Positions 21,969 to 32,860 of a DNA stretch of 64,000 bases are shown here, piece after piece (the first letter of the stretch is position 1; each line of letters opens with the position of its first letter). Source of the DNA: Hysterangium stoloniferum (lineage: Eukaryota; Basidiomycota; Agaricomycetes; Hysterangiales; Hysterangiaceae); assembly GCA_015178975.1 (NCBI GenBank), contig WHVD01000072.1, forward strand, positions 371,135-435,134, written 5' to 3'. The position numbers and the translations under genes are program-made. The notes under the pieces were generated by a model that saw only the letters and a program-made list of their open reading frames with translations, had not been told where the DNA came from and did no database searches.

Positions 21969-22934
21969 TTATTCATCTATTTCTATGGGGCTGTGCTTTT
22001 TTCCCACCACCTCAGCTACCTCCTCAGGAAGCTCCTCGACCTCCGCGGCAACCCCGTCCTCATCCGATCCGGCATCCTCGGAACTCCCGACTTGTGGCTC
22101 CTCATATACATAGCCACCATACTCCACCAGGAACTTCCAAAATTCCTCGCGGAGTCCGCACAGTTCCTTCGCCACCACTATGTGGACCTTGTTGCTCTTC
22201 CAGAGCAACTCATTTTGGGCCTCGATGCCCTCGGCGATCCATCCAAGAACTTCGTCCAACCTGGAAAACCCGTCCAACCCGCTTACATCTCGCGCCCCGG
22301 ACCCCATGGCCTGCTCGTGAACAAGCGAGCACCTCACCTTGAGGTGCGCGCATTGATAGCACCCTGGACCCTGGCTGGACTTTTGGTTGCATTAGGTGTT
22401 CCGGTCGTTACAACTGGAACACCGCAGCTCGTTCCATGTCGGAAGATGGACTGGTGCCACCTTCCTTGCCTTCTGTTGATACGGTCAGTTTCCACGGTTA
22501 TCCCACGGACATGAGACTTACCTTTTGGGGACTCTCTGGCTCCCCCTCGGACTCGGACTCCACCTCTGTCGCCTTGTGCTGAAAAATACAAGTCAGCAAA
22601 TTTTGACAAGTTGAATATTGGGACTTACCTTTCCCGCAACAATTGCGGCCCTGTCCGTGGCCAACCGGGCTTTCTCTGCAGCCACCCGTGCAGCCTCCTC
22701 CACTTCACGCTCCCTCTCCTTTGCAGCCTCTTCCTCCATGGCCAATGCTGCCTGGTACTCTTTGTCCAGGGCCTCCTCGGCCTCCCTCGCCTCCCTCTCT
22801 GCTTCTTCATGAAGTCGGCGCTGCTCTTCTCGCCGCGCCAACAATTGGGCTGCACTCCAAGGCGCCTGATATGGAGAGCCCGTGGAGGACCCCACGGTTG
22901 GCATCACTCTTTTAGGCGTTGGTTTTGGTCCCAT
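21969..22934 (-). CDS. Antisense spliced reading frame in the gypsy 3' region
   Basis: On the opposite strand to pol, three segments read as one gene. Exon 1 (22934-22629, 102 codons) starts MGPKPTPKRV and encodes a long charged coiled coil rich in Glu/Ala/Arg. A 50-nt GT-AG intron (22628-22579) follows. Exon 2 (22578-22522) encodes an acidic Ser/Glu stretch. A second intron starts GTAAGT at 22521 and probably ends near 22380-22400. The last exon has CYQCAHLKVRC (C-x2-C-x6-C, like half a Zn2Cys6 cluster), an amphipathic part with EVLGWIAEGIEAQNELLW, and an acidic tail ending at 21969. Function unknown. Good splice sites and frame agreement argue it is, or was, a real accessory gene; the exact second acceptor is unsure. 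Confidence 0.55.
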
Positions 22935-23131
22935 TTTTTCGAAGATGGGGGTAATAAAGAAGAAGAAATTTCTATTTTTTCAAATTTATATATAGGCTCG
23001 TCGCGTTTGAACCTTACCTTCCAGATCACATGACTCTTTGACACATACGTGTAACCAACATGACTTTTGACACATGCGCATAGCTGACAAGAACCTTATT
23101 TAGGTCTAGAGCCTCTTTGGGACTTCAGCAT

Positions 23132-23140
23132 AAAGGGAGG
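23132..23140 (+). promoter_or_regulatory. Polypurine tract of the gypsy element
   Basis: AAAGGGAGG lies four bases before the 3' LTR, the place where plus-strand DNA synthesis is primed in LTR retrotransposons. Confidence 0.65.
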
Positions 23141-23144
23141 ATAC

Positions 23145-23983
23145 TGTTACGACTGGACAATCCTGCCGGACTCTGGGCACTAACCCATACGCCCCCACAC
23201 GCTACAAGCACCAATCGTCTATTTATAGGATTTCCCGCCTGGACTCCGTTACATCAAGACTCGTTACGTTCGACCTCATTATGACATATCAGTCACCGGA
23301 CTTCCCCCGGACTCCGTCTCTGTCTATGTCCATCTTCATCCCACGCATCAGTCACCGGTCCCCGCTTAGAATCCTGTCACCACTCTAATTGAGCCCTGTT
23401 CCCATTTTAGTCAAATGACCTGTCACGATTTAGGACTCCACTCCTGCTCCATTTCCCGTTATGGGTTATGCTTTGTCACGATTGGGACTCCGCTCCGTTC
23501 CATTCCGTTCCTAACACCAATTTGGTGTTTACTATTCCCGTTTCATGTTTTGTTAGTTTCGTTTCACCATTACTGGATTTGGTATGTCATTCACTCCATG
23601 GTCTATATAAACTGGCAGATGTTGTACATACAATCCAGTCAGAAAATTAGCTTAGATTCCCCCCAGTAATCTAATAACATTTTCTGCTCTAAAACCTTAC
23701 TTAATTCACATCGCTCGCACTAGCCGGAGCCCACAGGCTCCGGCGCATCTATCTCTCTCAACTATCTCGACTCACGACCCATGACCTCCGACTTACAACC
23801 CACAACCCCCAACTTACGACCTACGACCCACGTAACCCCGCCCAGACTCCCCGGGATCCCCGTCCGTCCGTTTGAAATTGGACAACACAATCTAGCGAGG
23901 GTGCAGCCTATAAGCTGAAGCCAAGTCCTACTGGATATCCTGCAGGTTTCTCTGGAAACCCAGCCTGTGTGTGTATCCTAACA
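23145..23983 (+). repeat. 3' LTR of the gypsy element
   Basis: 839 bp, same ends and same features as the 5' LTR, including TATATAA at 23604-23610 and AGTCAGAAAAT at 23637-23647. Followed directly by the target duplicate CCCAG and the rest of the minisatellite. Confidence 0.95.
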
Positions 23984-24095
23984 CCCAGTCAGACTCCCAA
24001 TCAGACTCCCAATCAGACTCCCAATCAGACTCCCAGTCAGACTCCCAGTCAGACTCCTGGTCAAACTTCCAGTCAGACTCCCATCTCTGATCTGA
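23984..24095 (+). repeat. 12-bp minisatellite, right part
   Basis: About nine copies of CAGACTCCCAAT/CAGACTCCCAGT continuing the array interrupted at 13144. This side has lost nearly all CpG (CGG to CAA or CAG), whereas most left-side copies keep it. Confidence 0.9.
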
Positions 24096-25290
24096 CTTTC
24101 CACCCTGAGTCTCTGATCTGACTTTTTGACTCAATATCTGACCTGACTTCTGACTGTGGAACATTTATAGTTTCCATATTTCTGAACCTCATCCTTGTTC
24201 CATATTTAGTAACTGACAGGTTAACAGTTATTCATTCACTTGTTTATTGTTCTTGTTGTATTCCCATTTTGGAATCTTCATCCTAATCTGTCTTATTATA
24301 CTTCTAGATTTGTAGTACAATTATTGGAATATCCATATAGGAGGATGGTCACACTTTATTGAATATACAAAATTTTACTGGATAATCCTCATATTTTCTA
24401 AGTGAGACTACTTCCTCTGGCCATGACAACTTATTCTATGAGTTTATATTTAATTACCTGAAATTTCATCTTTAAAATATGCATGCCCTTTTAAAATACA
24501 CACAAATGACATAGTTACACAAGATTATTTGGGTTAACCTAGATTATTTGGGTTAACCTAGATCATTTGGGTTAAACAAGATTATTTGGGTTATGACTTA
24601 ATCTTTGGGTTATGATGTATTCTCTTGTATACAAGCAAACTTTCAAATATATTTCATATAATTTAAATTTAGTTGGTTTAGAGAGTTAACCAGAACTATC
24701 TGGGGTACCAATCCCCATTGTGCAATTTATTCCAAAAGAATAATCTACAGATGATTGTTTGACTAAATTTTGTCAGATATAGGATAAATATTAATATTTT
24801 TGCATTCTTCAGAGTGATACCTAATCAACTGAATTTGATTAAATATTAATTTTACAACAAATAATATAAATATGTATACTTTAGTGGATAAATAATTTTT
24901 AAAATTTTGGGTTATCCTCCATAGTCTTCCATAGTCATATGCTTACTCTTTAGTTTTAATCTCGAATTAGTTTGTATCTCTTCTGTCTTTCTGTATGCTC
25001 AATCTTCAGAACTCTCTGGACTCCAGATATCTGGAACTCCTGGAACTTCCAAGTATTCATAAACATTCCAACATATATTCATCCTCTGAAATATGGACAC
25101 CCAAGTGAGTGCACAAGGGTGCAGCACATAAGCTGAAGCCAAGTCCATCTGTACTCTGGTAATATTCTGATACTCCCATTACTAATCCCCAGAAACTCCT
25201 GGACTAATTCTCCAAAACTCTGAGGACATATTTCTGGGAAGTGTCCAGAATATCCATCGGAAATTCTGCCCCGAGATCCAGAACTTAACA
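24096..25290 (+). repeat. LTR-B copy interrupted by another repeat (Rep-C)
   Basis: 24150-24342 and about 24950-25290 are the two halves of an LTR-B sequence, matching the reverse complement of 56809-57372. The right half ends GATCCAGAACTTAACA and includes the conserved block at 25113-25146. Between the halves lies Rep-C (about 24343-24770), which begins GGAGGATGGTCACACTT and resembles 57640-57971. Rep-C here has four imperfect 20-bp units around ATTATTTGGGTTAACC. No coding sequence. Confidence 0.65.
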
Positions 25291-25311
25291 CTTTACTACT
25301 GAGTACCTAAA

Positions 25312-25380
25312 GGGTTGGTAGCTCAGTGGTAGAGCATCCAGGATGACAGATGGTCCCATGTTCAATTGCACAGACATGGA
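25312..25380 (+). pseudogene. Decayed tRNA-like sequence
   Basis: GGGTTGG is followed by TAGCTCAGTGGTAGAGC, a typical D-arm of a tRNA. The anticodon stem, T stem and 3' acceptor do not pair properly (only TTCAATT of the T loop is recognisable). It sits next to the LTR-B end. Most likely a tRNA pseudogene or tRNA-derived repeat, not a working gene. Confidence 0.45.
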
Positions 25381-25599
25381 CATGCATGAGTGAGATGAAG
25401 ATTCACTGCAGTTTAACTACGGACCCACTGTGGTACACATCATCTCTTTCAAAACAATCATTGCTTAGTCATCCATCAGCCTTTCAACTTGCTCCTCTGG
25501 AAGAACCAGCCGAGGTTGTGCAAAGTTGTATCCATATTTGATTATACTTAAAAACTTGAAACACGGGTCCTACAGTAATAGGTTAGTTTTGTTGTAATT

Positions 25600-26281
25600 A
25601 TGGATTCCCAGGAAGCTCAGGCTAGGCCTATATTCATTCTCGTGATGGTGGGTTCATCGTCGCCTACCACTGGCCGAAGCTAAAATTGAGGTAATATAGG
25701 GCGTATCAGGAAGTGGAAAAACAACGTTAGGAAAGGCTCTCGCACAGAAGCTCGAGCTGCCTTTTTTCGATGCAGACGATCTTCACCCGCAATGTAACAT
25801 CGACAAGATGTCGAATGGAAACCCTTTGACCGATGCAGATCGGGAGCCGTGGCTGGAGCTTGTTCGTACAACCGCAGAGCATGCGTGTGTCGAGCAGCAA
25901 ATTGGCAAATCGCTGGATAAGATGCCAGGGGTAGTAATCGCTTGTTCTGCCCTTAAAAGGTACTACCGTGGTATCCTGCGTGGAACGCATAAACCCAAAT
26001 CGGTGCCATCGCATTTTGATCCTCCACATCCTCATAAACTTCCTACATACACAGTATTTCTATCTGTCCCGCGTGGCGTTTTGGAGGAACGAATGAGCGC
26101 CCGAAAGGGGCATTTTATGAGCCCCAAACTCTTGGATAGTCAGCTTGAAACGCTGGAAAGCCCGGAAGGAGAAGAAGGAACTATTAAAGTTCTATTAGAA
26201 GATGATACTGATACTCAGGTTCGGTTCGTTATCGAAAAATTACACGAATTGACCGGAGACGAAAGGATCCGAGATCAGTGA
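25600..26281 (+). CDS. gntK: Gluconokinase
   Basis: Two exons, 25600-25647 and 25700-26281, joined over a 52-nt GT-AG intron, give 209 residues, close to the usual length of this small kinase family. The Walker A loop spans the junction: the first exon ends ...FILVM and the second begins GVSGSGKTTLGKALA. Then come FFDADDLHP, IDKMSNGNPLTDADREPWL and CSALKRYYRGILRG, and GHFMSPKLLDSQLETLE; all are family landmarks. The enzyme phosphorylates D-gluconate with ATP to 6-phosphogluconate for the pentose phosphate pathway, in the cytosol. The start is chosen because it gives the short N-terminal strand before the P-loop. It stands alone next to repeats, yet appears intact. Confidence 0.92.
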
Positions 26282-27220
26282 GCGATTTGTTGTTTCAAGG
26301 TGATCATCAATTGCCCATTTTTTTTTCTGCAGCGCTTTATAATTCACAATATCTATTGAGCAGTTACTCGTCATAAAGCCATTCTGTATAGTTGCATTTT
26401 GGAAGACAGTTCAGCATCATTGCCCCGTTTTGACACTGTCCCTTATTTTGAGTCATTCTCACTGCCCTGACCAATCTGAATTTATTGCAGTTTGTTTTTG
26501 ATGTTGTATTTGAAGTAACAGTGCGTCCAACTTTCATTTCTCTTCAAATGTTACTTTAACCCTAGCGCTAGCATGTCCTTTAGAAGGGAAACAATACTAT
26601 TCATTTTTGTGAGACGGATTAGAGGACTCATCTTCGTTACTAGGCAATCTCCTGGCGCTATGGATCTCTATTGCAAATGAGAAGTGCTAAGACTTACTGG
26701 ACCCCCTAGGCTACGTGCAGCTTTATCCATTTGTCTATTTCTTTGCCATTTGTCTACTATAAGTGATTGAAAAATTTCTAGCTCAAGTAGCACTTATACT
26801 AGCTGATCTAGCTAGTCGCTCTAAAATGGACGTCCTGATTAACATCCCTGTGAGTAGACTAATCCTCCCATGATGATCCAGAAGCCTGCACACCGAGTTC
26901 GTGAGACTTCCCCTACGAACACGTATGTCAATTGTACTAATATATATCTGGCATGAGAATATTTGGCCACAAGCTATCCTTATCTCTGAAGGCACATTGG
27001 TAAATTGCACATCAAAGGCTCTTGTTCTTCATATCATGAGGTTATCCGGACAGCGCCAACTTAGCGTGAGGCACACAAGATAGTGCTCTTTCCCCTGATT
27101 GTTGTCAGGATGGAATTACAGGATCGTATTTGTGGTAATGACAGCTCAATCTGTCTATATTGAGTACGATAACAATGTACATAGCTGCTTCTTTGCATAC
27201 ATCTAGAGGAAAGCACATTA
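26282..27220. other. No gene recognised
   Basis: 3' flank of the gluconokinase gene, then AT-rich DNA without a convincing frame. Parts near 26820-27100 could be more of the P450 relic that follows, but no motif supports it. Confidence 0.4.
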
Positions 27221-27890
27221 ATCTGAGCTTGACGACGTCATTGGGAAAGATCGTCTCTTAATGATAGACACATTCTCTCTTCCGTTAATGCTCCATGAAA
27301 GAGGTTTTGAGATGGAATCCTATAGTTCTCTTGGCTGTAGCGCATCGGATTATGAAGGATCGTGGAAAACTCCCACAGTAGCACTCGTGAGATTGAAGGA
27401 GGTTAGTTTCAATAGTTGCCAATAACATCTCAAAATAACCTTGTTCAAGCTGATTCATTGTTTTCCAAGTCCAGGCCAATACTGCATGACAAACGAACCT
27501 ACGGTGCCAATCCAGAGGCGTTTACTCCAGAATCCAGAACGTCTTCTTGAAAATGGTCGGAAGGTATCCTCTAGACACTTTTGGATTGGGGCGCAGGTAT
27601 GTGCAACTCTTCTTGTTATCTGAATGATGGAGCTGATATGAGGATTTACACCACTCGCATTTTGTTTCGCACTTTATGCTCTCCTCGCCATCTGACACAC
27701 AATTCGCTAATTATAATTGCCGCTTCAGTATTAAGCACTGCTGGGGTGAACCACTTTTGGGGCAAACAAAATCCATTTCTTAAATTTCACCTCACTGATA
27801 AGGATTTTGAGTGTCCCCTACAGGGGATCAGCCCAGCAGTGAAGTGCGTTTGGCATCACTTGCTAAAGATGGTCAAGGAAAAGATATAAC
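27221..27890 (+). pseudogene. Cytochrome P450 relic, C-terminal half
   Basis: Pieces in changing frames read as the end of a fungal P450. First is an ELDDVIGKDRL-like stretch (about 27225). Then come EVLRWNPI and AVAHRIMKD (27295-27350, the helix K region; the family has E-x-x-R). Next are ILHDKRTYGANPEAFTPE (about 27478-27530) and PERLLENGRKVSSRHF with a degenerate heme-binding loop, FWIGAQVC (about 27530-27605). A 7-bp duplication (CCAGAAT/CCAGAAC, 27529-27542) breaks the frame at the PER motif. A stop follows the helix K part. The heme loop lacks the usual F-G-x-G-x-R-x-C-x-G. P450s are heme monooxygenases; this copy cannot make one. Confidence 0.68.
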
Positions 27891-27899
27891 CGTCGAGTT

Positions 27900-28878
27900 A
27901 GATTTATCTTCTGGTTTTCTTTCGTGAGCAATATAAATACAATTAACTCTCACCAGCATCTCATTTTCGTCCTAGCCACCCCTTACGTTTTCAATACTCA
28001 ATTGAACCAACTTCAACGGCCGCACGAGAGCTCATTTTGTGTAATGCTGGAGAATGAGGATGGTACATTTTCATTTAACTACTACCATAACTGCAATCAC
28101 TGACACTATCTATACGAAACACTTATTGGCCTTGAGCAGGAAAATGAGTTGAACAAGTTGTACGAACAGTACAAATGACGTAGTTGAATACTGCCAGATT
28201 GGATCAAGTATGCGGTAAGTCGCCGTCAAAGTGCGAGCGTCGACTTGGCGTGCCCTGAGCCTCCTAGTTAAGGTCATGCTTAGCAGGACCTCAGGCCTCT
28301 CTGGCCGACATACATCAGTAAAATAGCTTGTAACCTGGAGGGCTGCTGGCGGTAGTCCCCCCAATCGGCAAGCCTGCAGAAGCCTCCTGAACATCGTAGC
28401 GGGCTTGGCGCCTCGGAAGGAGGTCCGACACTTCAAACCGTTTTACTGGTGTACTGCGTTTCGTGCCCTTCTCCTGATCCATTGCAATATCCGGCTAGGA
28501 GTACATGACTTTACCCAAAGACATTTCAGAATACATGGGAGCTGGATGTGAAAAGAAAGGACCGGGTATTCAGCGAAGTGCAGAATTCTTACTACATAAA
28601 AACCTGTATACATCTCTCCGGGTCCGATCATACATCTTCCGGTCCCTTGGATCCTCGTAGGGCTACGCGGTAGTTCATTGTACCACTCCAGCAGGTCAGC
28701 ATCTGACAACGGTAACAGCTGACCAGGAAAGGATATATTGAGCAGCAGGACGCGTTCTACACATGACAGCAGGATACACTTTGAGACGTCAAGCATGAAT
28801 GACAGCAATAGAACATGACAATGAAGGTATCATATGCACACATCAGCTAAGATATGATCCCATCTTCTTCTCTATTTC
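27900..28878. other. No gene recognised
   Basis: Minus-strand frames of about 110-120 codons (28110-28436, 28443-28808) show no domain I know and no consistent splice pattern. Could be 3' flank of the next gene or old repeat. Confidence 0.4.
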
Positions 28879-29730
28879 CTAACCAAAATCCAGTCTTTGC
28901 TTATCCCAAGGGATCATTACGACACCCATAGCCACATCAGGAATGTCATCATCAGGCCCTCCGTCTTGGATATTTCCCAAGCCCTCGTGAGCCGTTTCAT
29001 GTCCTGTAATGGCAGATTTTATGTCTCGCATTTGACGAGACTCCGAAGGCATAGCTACAAGAACTGTGATCTGTAGATCTACACTTTCGTCCCCTGCACC
29101 GGGCTTCGCAGATAAGCCGGCAAACGACGAAGGAAGCCGTCGTGGCAGATGGGTTGTCCACTTCAGACTCTTCTGCCTAAGTCCGCGATACATGCCGATT
29201 GCTTCTTCAGTAGGAGTGAATTGGCGAGCCACTCTGTCTACATGTGCAGGCGATGGGCTCTGAAAGTCTTTCCGCATCTCCACTGACAACGGCTGGATGC
29301 GGGAGAGGCTTCAATAGGGACACATACATTGAGGCATGTATATTTACCATCATATCCTTCCACTCATTGTGTGAAGGCACTGTCCATATGTCACATAGAC
29401 TAGGTTGTTCATCTTTGAATTCTCCACCACATATTGATTCAGATATTGTTCGCTGCCGTCGCCGATCGACCATGTATCGGGAGCTGAGTCCTCCGCCCAA
29501 GAAGATCTAATGACATTCCCCAAATCCTGGGTCACTACATGCTCAAGCTTATCGTAAGTGGATTCACTCACGATGAAAAGCGCCAAAAAGCTTATGAGAA
29601 AGCCAGCGAGAAGTGATGTGCTGGTCGGGGTTTGGGAAGGCCTATTAATAGTATCTACATCTGTTTGCTGAGGGGGTTCTGGTGAGGATGTCGGTGCCAT
29701 TGGCGGGGCCATGGTGATCAGTCCCGCCAT
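28879..29730 (-). CDS. Hypothetical single-pass membrane protein (paralogue of the 40002 gene)
   Basis: Three exons: 29730-29572, 29506-29348, 29292-28879. Introns are 65 and 55 nt, GT-AG, both in phase 0; the joined frame is 243 codons. A Pro/Thr/Ser-rich N-terminus of about 38 residues is followed by a membrane segment (LLAGFLISFLALFI plus IFLGGG across the first junction). A basic stretch (DRRRQR) comes next, then CDIWTVPSHNEWKDMM, and after the last intron PLSVEMRKDF. The C-terminal part has LQITVLVAMPS and the ending DDIPDVAMGVVMIPWDKQ. The gene at 40002-40807 has the same plan, the same intron before PLS, LQVSVIISMP and EEIPEVAFGVIVVPWLKE. Function unknown; no catalytic motif is visible. 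Paralogy supports the exon model. Confidence 0.75.
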
Positions 29731-30791
29731 GGTTTTTCAATACCAGAAAGGAAGTCCCATAGAGGGTCCCAACTAGGTAGGAATTCGTCCCAGTAATTCA
29801 CACCGTGGGATCTGGATGAGAAAGCCAGTCACAAGATTGGTTTATGAAGAAGCTGTACCTTGCCGTCCAGCCTCGCTTACCTTGATTGGCCACTTACTCC
29901 GTTGCCATTGAAGGAAGTCTATACCCCACTTATGGTTATATTACTTACTGAATTAGATCGGCTAATGTTATATACATATCCAAAATAAGTATTGATTATG
30001 TTCTATGGCTTCCCTTCTATCATTTGATTCCTCGATCTGACTTTTCTTTCTGAATTAAATTGCGAGAAAGCATAGGAGCATCTTTCCCTTTGAGAGTCTG
30101 CCACGGGCACACTTTGTCAGCGAAGGTCTGGAGTGTTGTTGGGTTGCAAATTCGTCCTACTCTGTTACAGCGATTCATAGAACTCAGCATGCTGAGGTCT
30201 ATGTGTTATTGCGACACCCATGTGGTAATGCCCTGGCGATTACAAAAGTAACGGATGTTGGGCCGATGACATAATCCAAACCCATACTAACGTCCAAACG
30301 ACTGGAGAATTTGTGGAGGACACGAGGTAATTGGTCATTTAATTCTGAACTCCAAACAGCAAATATGTCAAAAACATATGCACAAATCATTCCAAAAAAA
30401 TACTGCCCAGTGCTATCTGCTACTTTCAACTACATGTTCAACAGGACGCTTAAGCTCCGAGTTATCTTCTAGTTGGGAGATCTACAGTCTCAATTCTAAA
30501 GAAGGATTTTTGCGGATGGATATAATCCTTATCATCCCTGAGCATGGATTATTTTGTTTATACCCAACTTAACTTACTAATAAATCAATCACGCGGCAAG
30601 TTCTCGTATTTTTTTAAGCGTCTGACGGCCACTGACACCCGTGCTTGTCGTACCGCGAATCTTAATCATTCCCCTGTCAAGTCACCTTTAGTGATTTCGT
30701 AACTATGCTGTTGCTGTGGATGTGAGTGATCCCCTCTCAAGAAACCCAACTGCACTGACGCAAGCCCGTTTATTCTTCAAACTCGCTCGAC
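29731..30791. other. Intergenic, no gene recognised
   Basis: Region between two divergent genes (membrane protein on minus, BTB gene on plus), so it should hold both promoters. No TATA box or other site stands out, and short frames here have no family resemblance. Confidence 0.4.
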
Positions 30792-31714
30792 ATGAGAGGG
30801 AAGGCCGCTGATGCCTTATCACTTGTTGAACCACCGAAGCATCATGAGATTTATTATACGGAAGGCGTCGTAATCCTTGTGAGTCAGGCTCGAAGTGCTG
30901 TGTATGTGCATGTTCATATTTGTCGCTTCCCTCAAAACAAGGTCGAGAGGACCTTGTTCAGAGTCCCTCGTACTATGATTGAACGCAATGCTCCGGAATT
31001 AGCACACATACTGCCTTCCAACGGAGAGGAGAAAAGGGGGACGGAGGACGTGCCGGTATACCTGGAGGATATCACCGCTAAAGACTTTGAACGACTACTC
31101 ACCGTGATATACCCTATGCAAGTGCTAAGTTCCCACTCGCAATCTTATAATTGAAAACTGACATTGTAGAGGTTTAGCAGAATTTCCGTCGATGATTACC
31201 CTAGCGCATCTTGGACATCAGAAGAGTGGGCATCGATCCTTCATCTCGCGACCAAGTGGAGCATGAAAGGTCTTCGCGCCATGGCCATTAAGAATTTGAA
31301 TACTGTCGCATCACCTGCGGTAAAAATCCGCTTGGGGAGAAAATACGGTCATCCCACATGGGTTTCAGAAGGGTTTATGACCCTTTGCTTGCATACCGAG
31401 CCGCTGACAGTTAAAGATGGTGAAGAGCTCGAAATGAAGGATGTCATTGAGTGTGCCTCTGTACGGGAAGTTATCAGGGCAAAGATATTTACATTGGAAG
31501 CGGGAACTACGATGTTTTCGTCCACGCGTCTTGGAAATGTCCGTGTCCGGATAGGAAAGTATGAAGACGGCATGAAGTACGCAAATAGTAAGCCTAGTAT
31601 TTTAGTCAGGTATTTCATAATCGTTCATTCTGTTCTGGTGCCGTCGTGATTTCAGATGCCTTTGTTCGTGATATTATCGAAAATACGTTTTCGGTTGTTA
31701 CTGAGATGCCCTAG
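30792..31714 (+). CDS. BTB/POZ domain protein 1
   Basis: Four exons: 30792-30878, 30942-31117, 31172-31587, 31656-31714; 245 residues. The BTB fold begins HHEIYYTEGVVIL and goes on with VERTLFRVPRTMIER, VYLEDITAKDFERLLTVIYPM and EEWASILHLATKWSMKGLRAMAI. BTB domains mediate protein-protein contacts, often dimerisation or binding to cullin-3 ligases; the partner is unknown. Intron 1 (63 nt) has a length divisible by three and no stop. Intron 2 uses a GC donor (GCAAGT) with an AG acceptor, which restores the family motif YPM-FS at the junction. The last exon (AFVRDIIENTF) matches the short final exon of paralogues. First member of the cluster, on plus. Confidence 0.82.
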
Positions 31715-32860
31715 TTCATATCCTGTCTTATATAATATAATTGAGTAATTGACATCTCCAGAAAATTTAATCAACAAACACAGATCTAGGGGTAATACCA
31801 GGTACACCTCTGCTACAAGCCATATTCTATTTTCTTCATGCCTTTTCTCTTACGATTGGTGATTGGAGGGGAGGCGGCGGCGGCTCCCCCAAGAATAGAC
31901 AAAACTTTTGTTATCAGCTTGTATTCTTTGTCTGGCCACGAACATAAACAGATTAGCGACCTCGTATCAGTATGATCACACTATCGTAGTATTAAGGTCT
32001 GAGCACACCCACGGCAAGGGGATGGTGGAACGGGAAAATTGGATATCTACTTTCCATCGAATATATACTAAAGGTGTAGCGCTTAAGCTTACTATGTAGT
32101 ACGCGTGTGTATAGGACCTCAGATATTGTAGTCATCCTACTTACAGATGCTTAAACAAAAAATAATACCATAAGCTGAACTGTCTAAAAGACTAGTTTCT
32201 GAACACAAGATCCTAAACTGGAAACTGTACACCTCTTGAAAACACCTACTGGGGTCTGTTGGAGTTGCAATAAGTATAACGGCCAATCCTTTTGTTGTAA
32301 AAGAAAGCATAGCGATTGAACTACCGCTGAGTACAACAGCCACTTGATCTATTTTTAGATTCCCATTGTGCCCCTTATTCTAAGTGGCATATTAACTGTG
32401 GATTTATGCGTCTTTTGTTACACCTATTTAGATATAACAATGGACACAAAGTAGTATAAAGTAGACAGGAAGCATGCACTATAGAAGAGGTTTATCCAGA
32501 TATTGTCTTAGGAACTTGTACCCTGTGCACATAGCCTACTTTTACAATACTTTTCACATTTTACAGGTAGCACAGCGTCAGGAAAACGGGGATGGGTTCT
32601 GGGATGGACAGAGTTTGTAGTCGATTGGTAATATTGCCGGGGAGATCTGATACCATTATTGGTCAACCGACTCGAGGGTTGACTTGTCCCGCATGAAGGC
32701 CCAAGCTACCCATAACATAACATCCACAAGGTGATATCTTCATGGCGCTTGCATACGGCGACTGTTGACGCTTTGAAGGCTAGTTGTCAAATTTACCTAT
32801 ACCAATTCAAATGGAAATTTGTCTTGACATACAGAAACTTAGGTAGTGCGCATCCCGTTC
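31715..32860. other. Intergenic, no gene recognised
   Basis: 3' flank of BTB protein 1 and AT-rich DNA. Nothing coding or structured was recognised. Confidence 0.4.

Larger units (their letters stand above)
13145..23983 (+). mobile_element. Ty3/gypsy chromodomain retrotransposon (Tf1/sushi-like), full length but broken
   Basis: Two LTRs of 838 and 839 bp (13145-13982, 23145-23983) with TG/CA ends. The flanking duplicate is CCCAG at 13140-13144 and 23984-23988. Internal order is gag, zinc knuckle, protease, RT, RNase H, integrase and chromodomain, the order of chromoviruses. Two insertions, each with its own 5-bp duplicate, split gag (15109-16168) and the RNase H-integrase junction (18497-20170). 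At least four stops interrupt pol; several fit CGA to TGA or CAA to TAA. An antisense reading frame lies between the chromodomain and the 3' LTR. No host gene is carried. Confidence 0.95.

Noticed and set aside
21787-22934. Plus-strand frames after the chromodomain (rich in Ser, Pro, Thr) as an env-like gene
   Set aside because: They mirror the antisense gene, which has better codon structure and splice sites; no signal peptide plus membrane anchor arrangement was seen.
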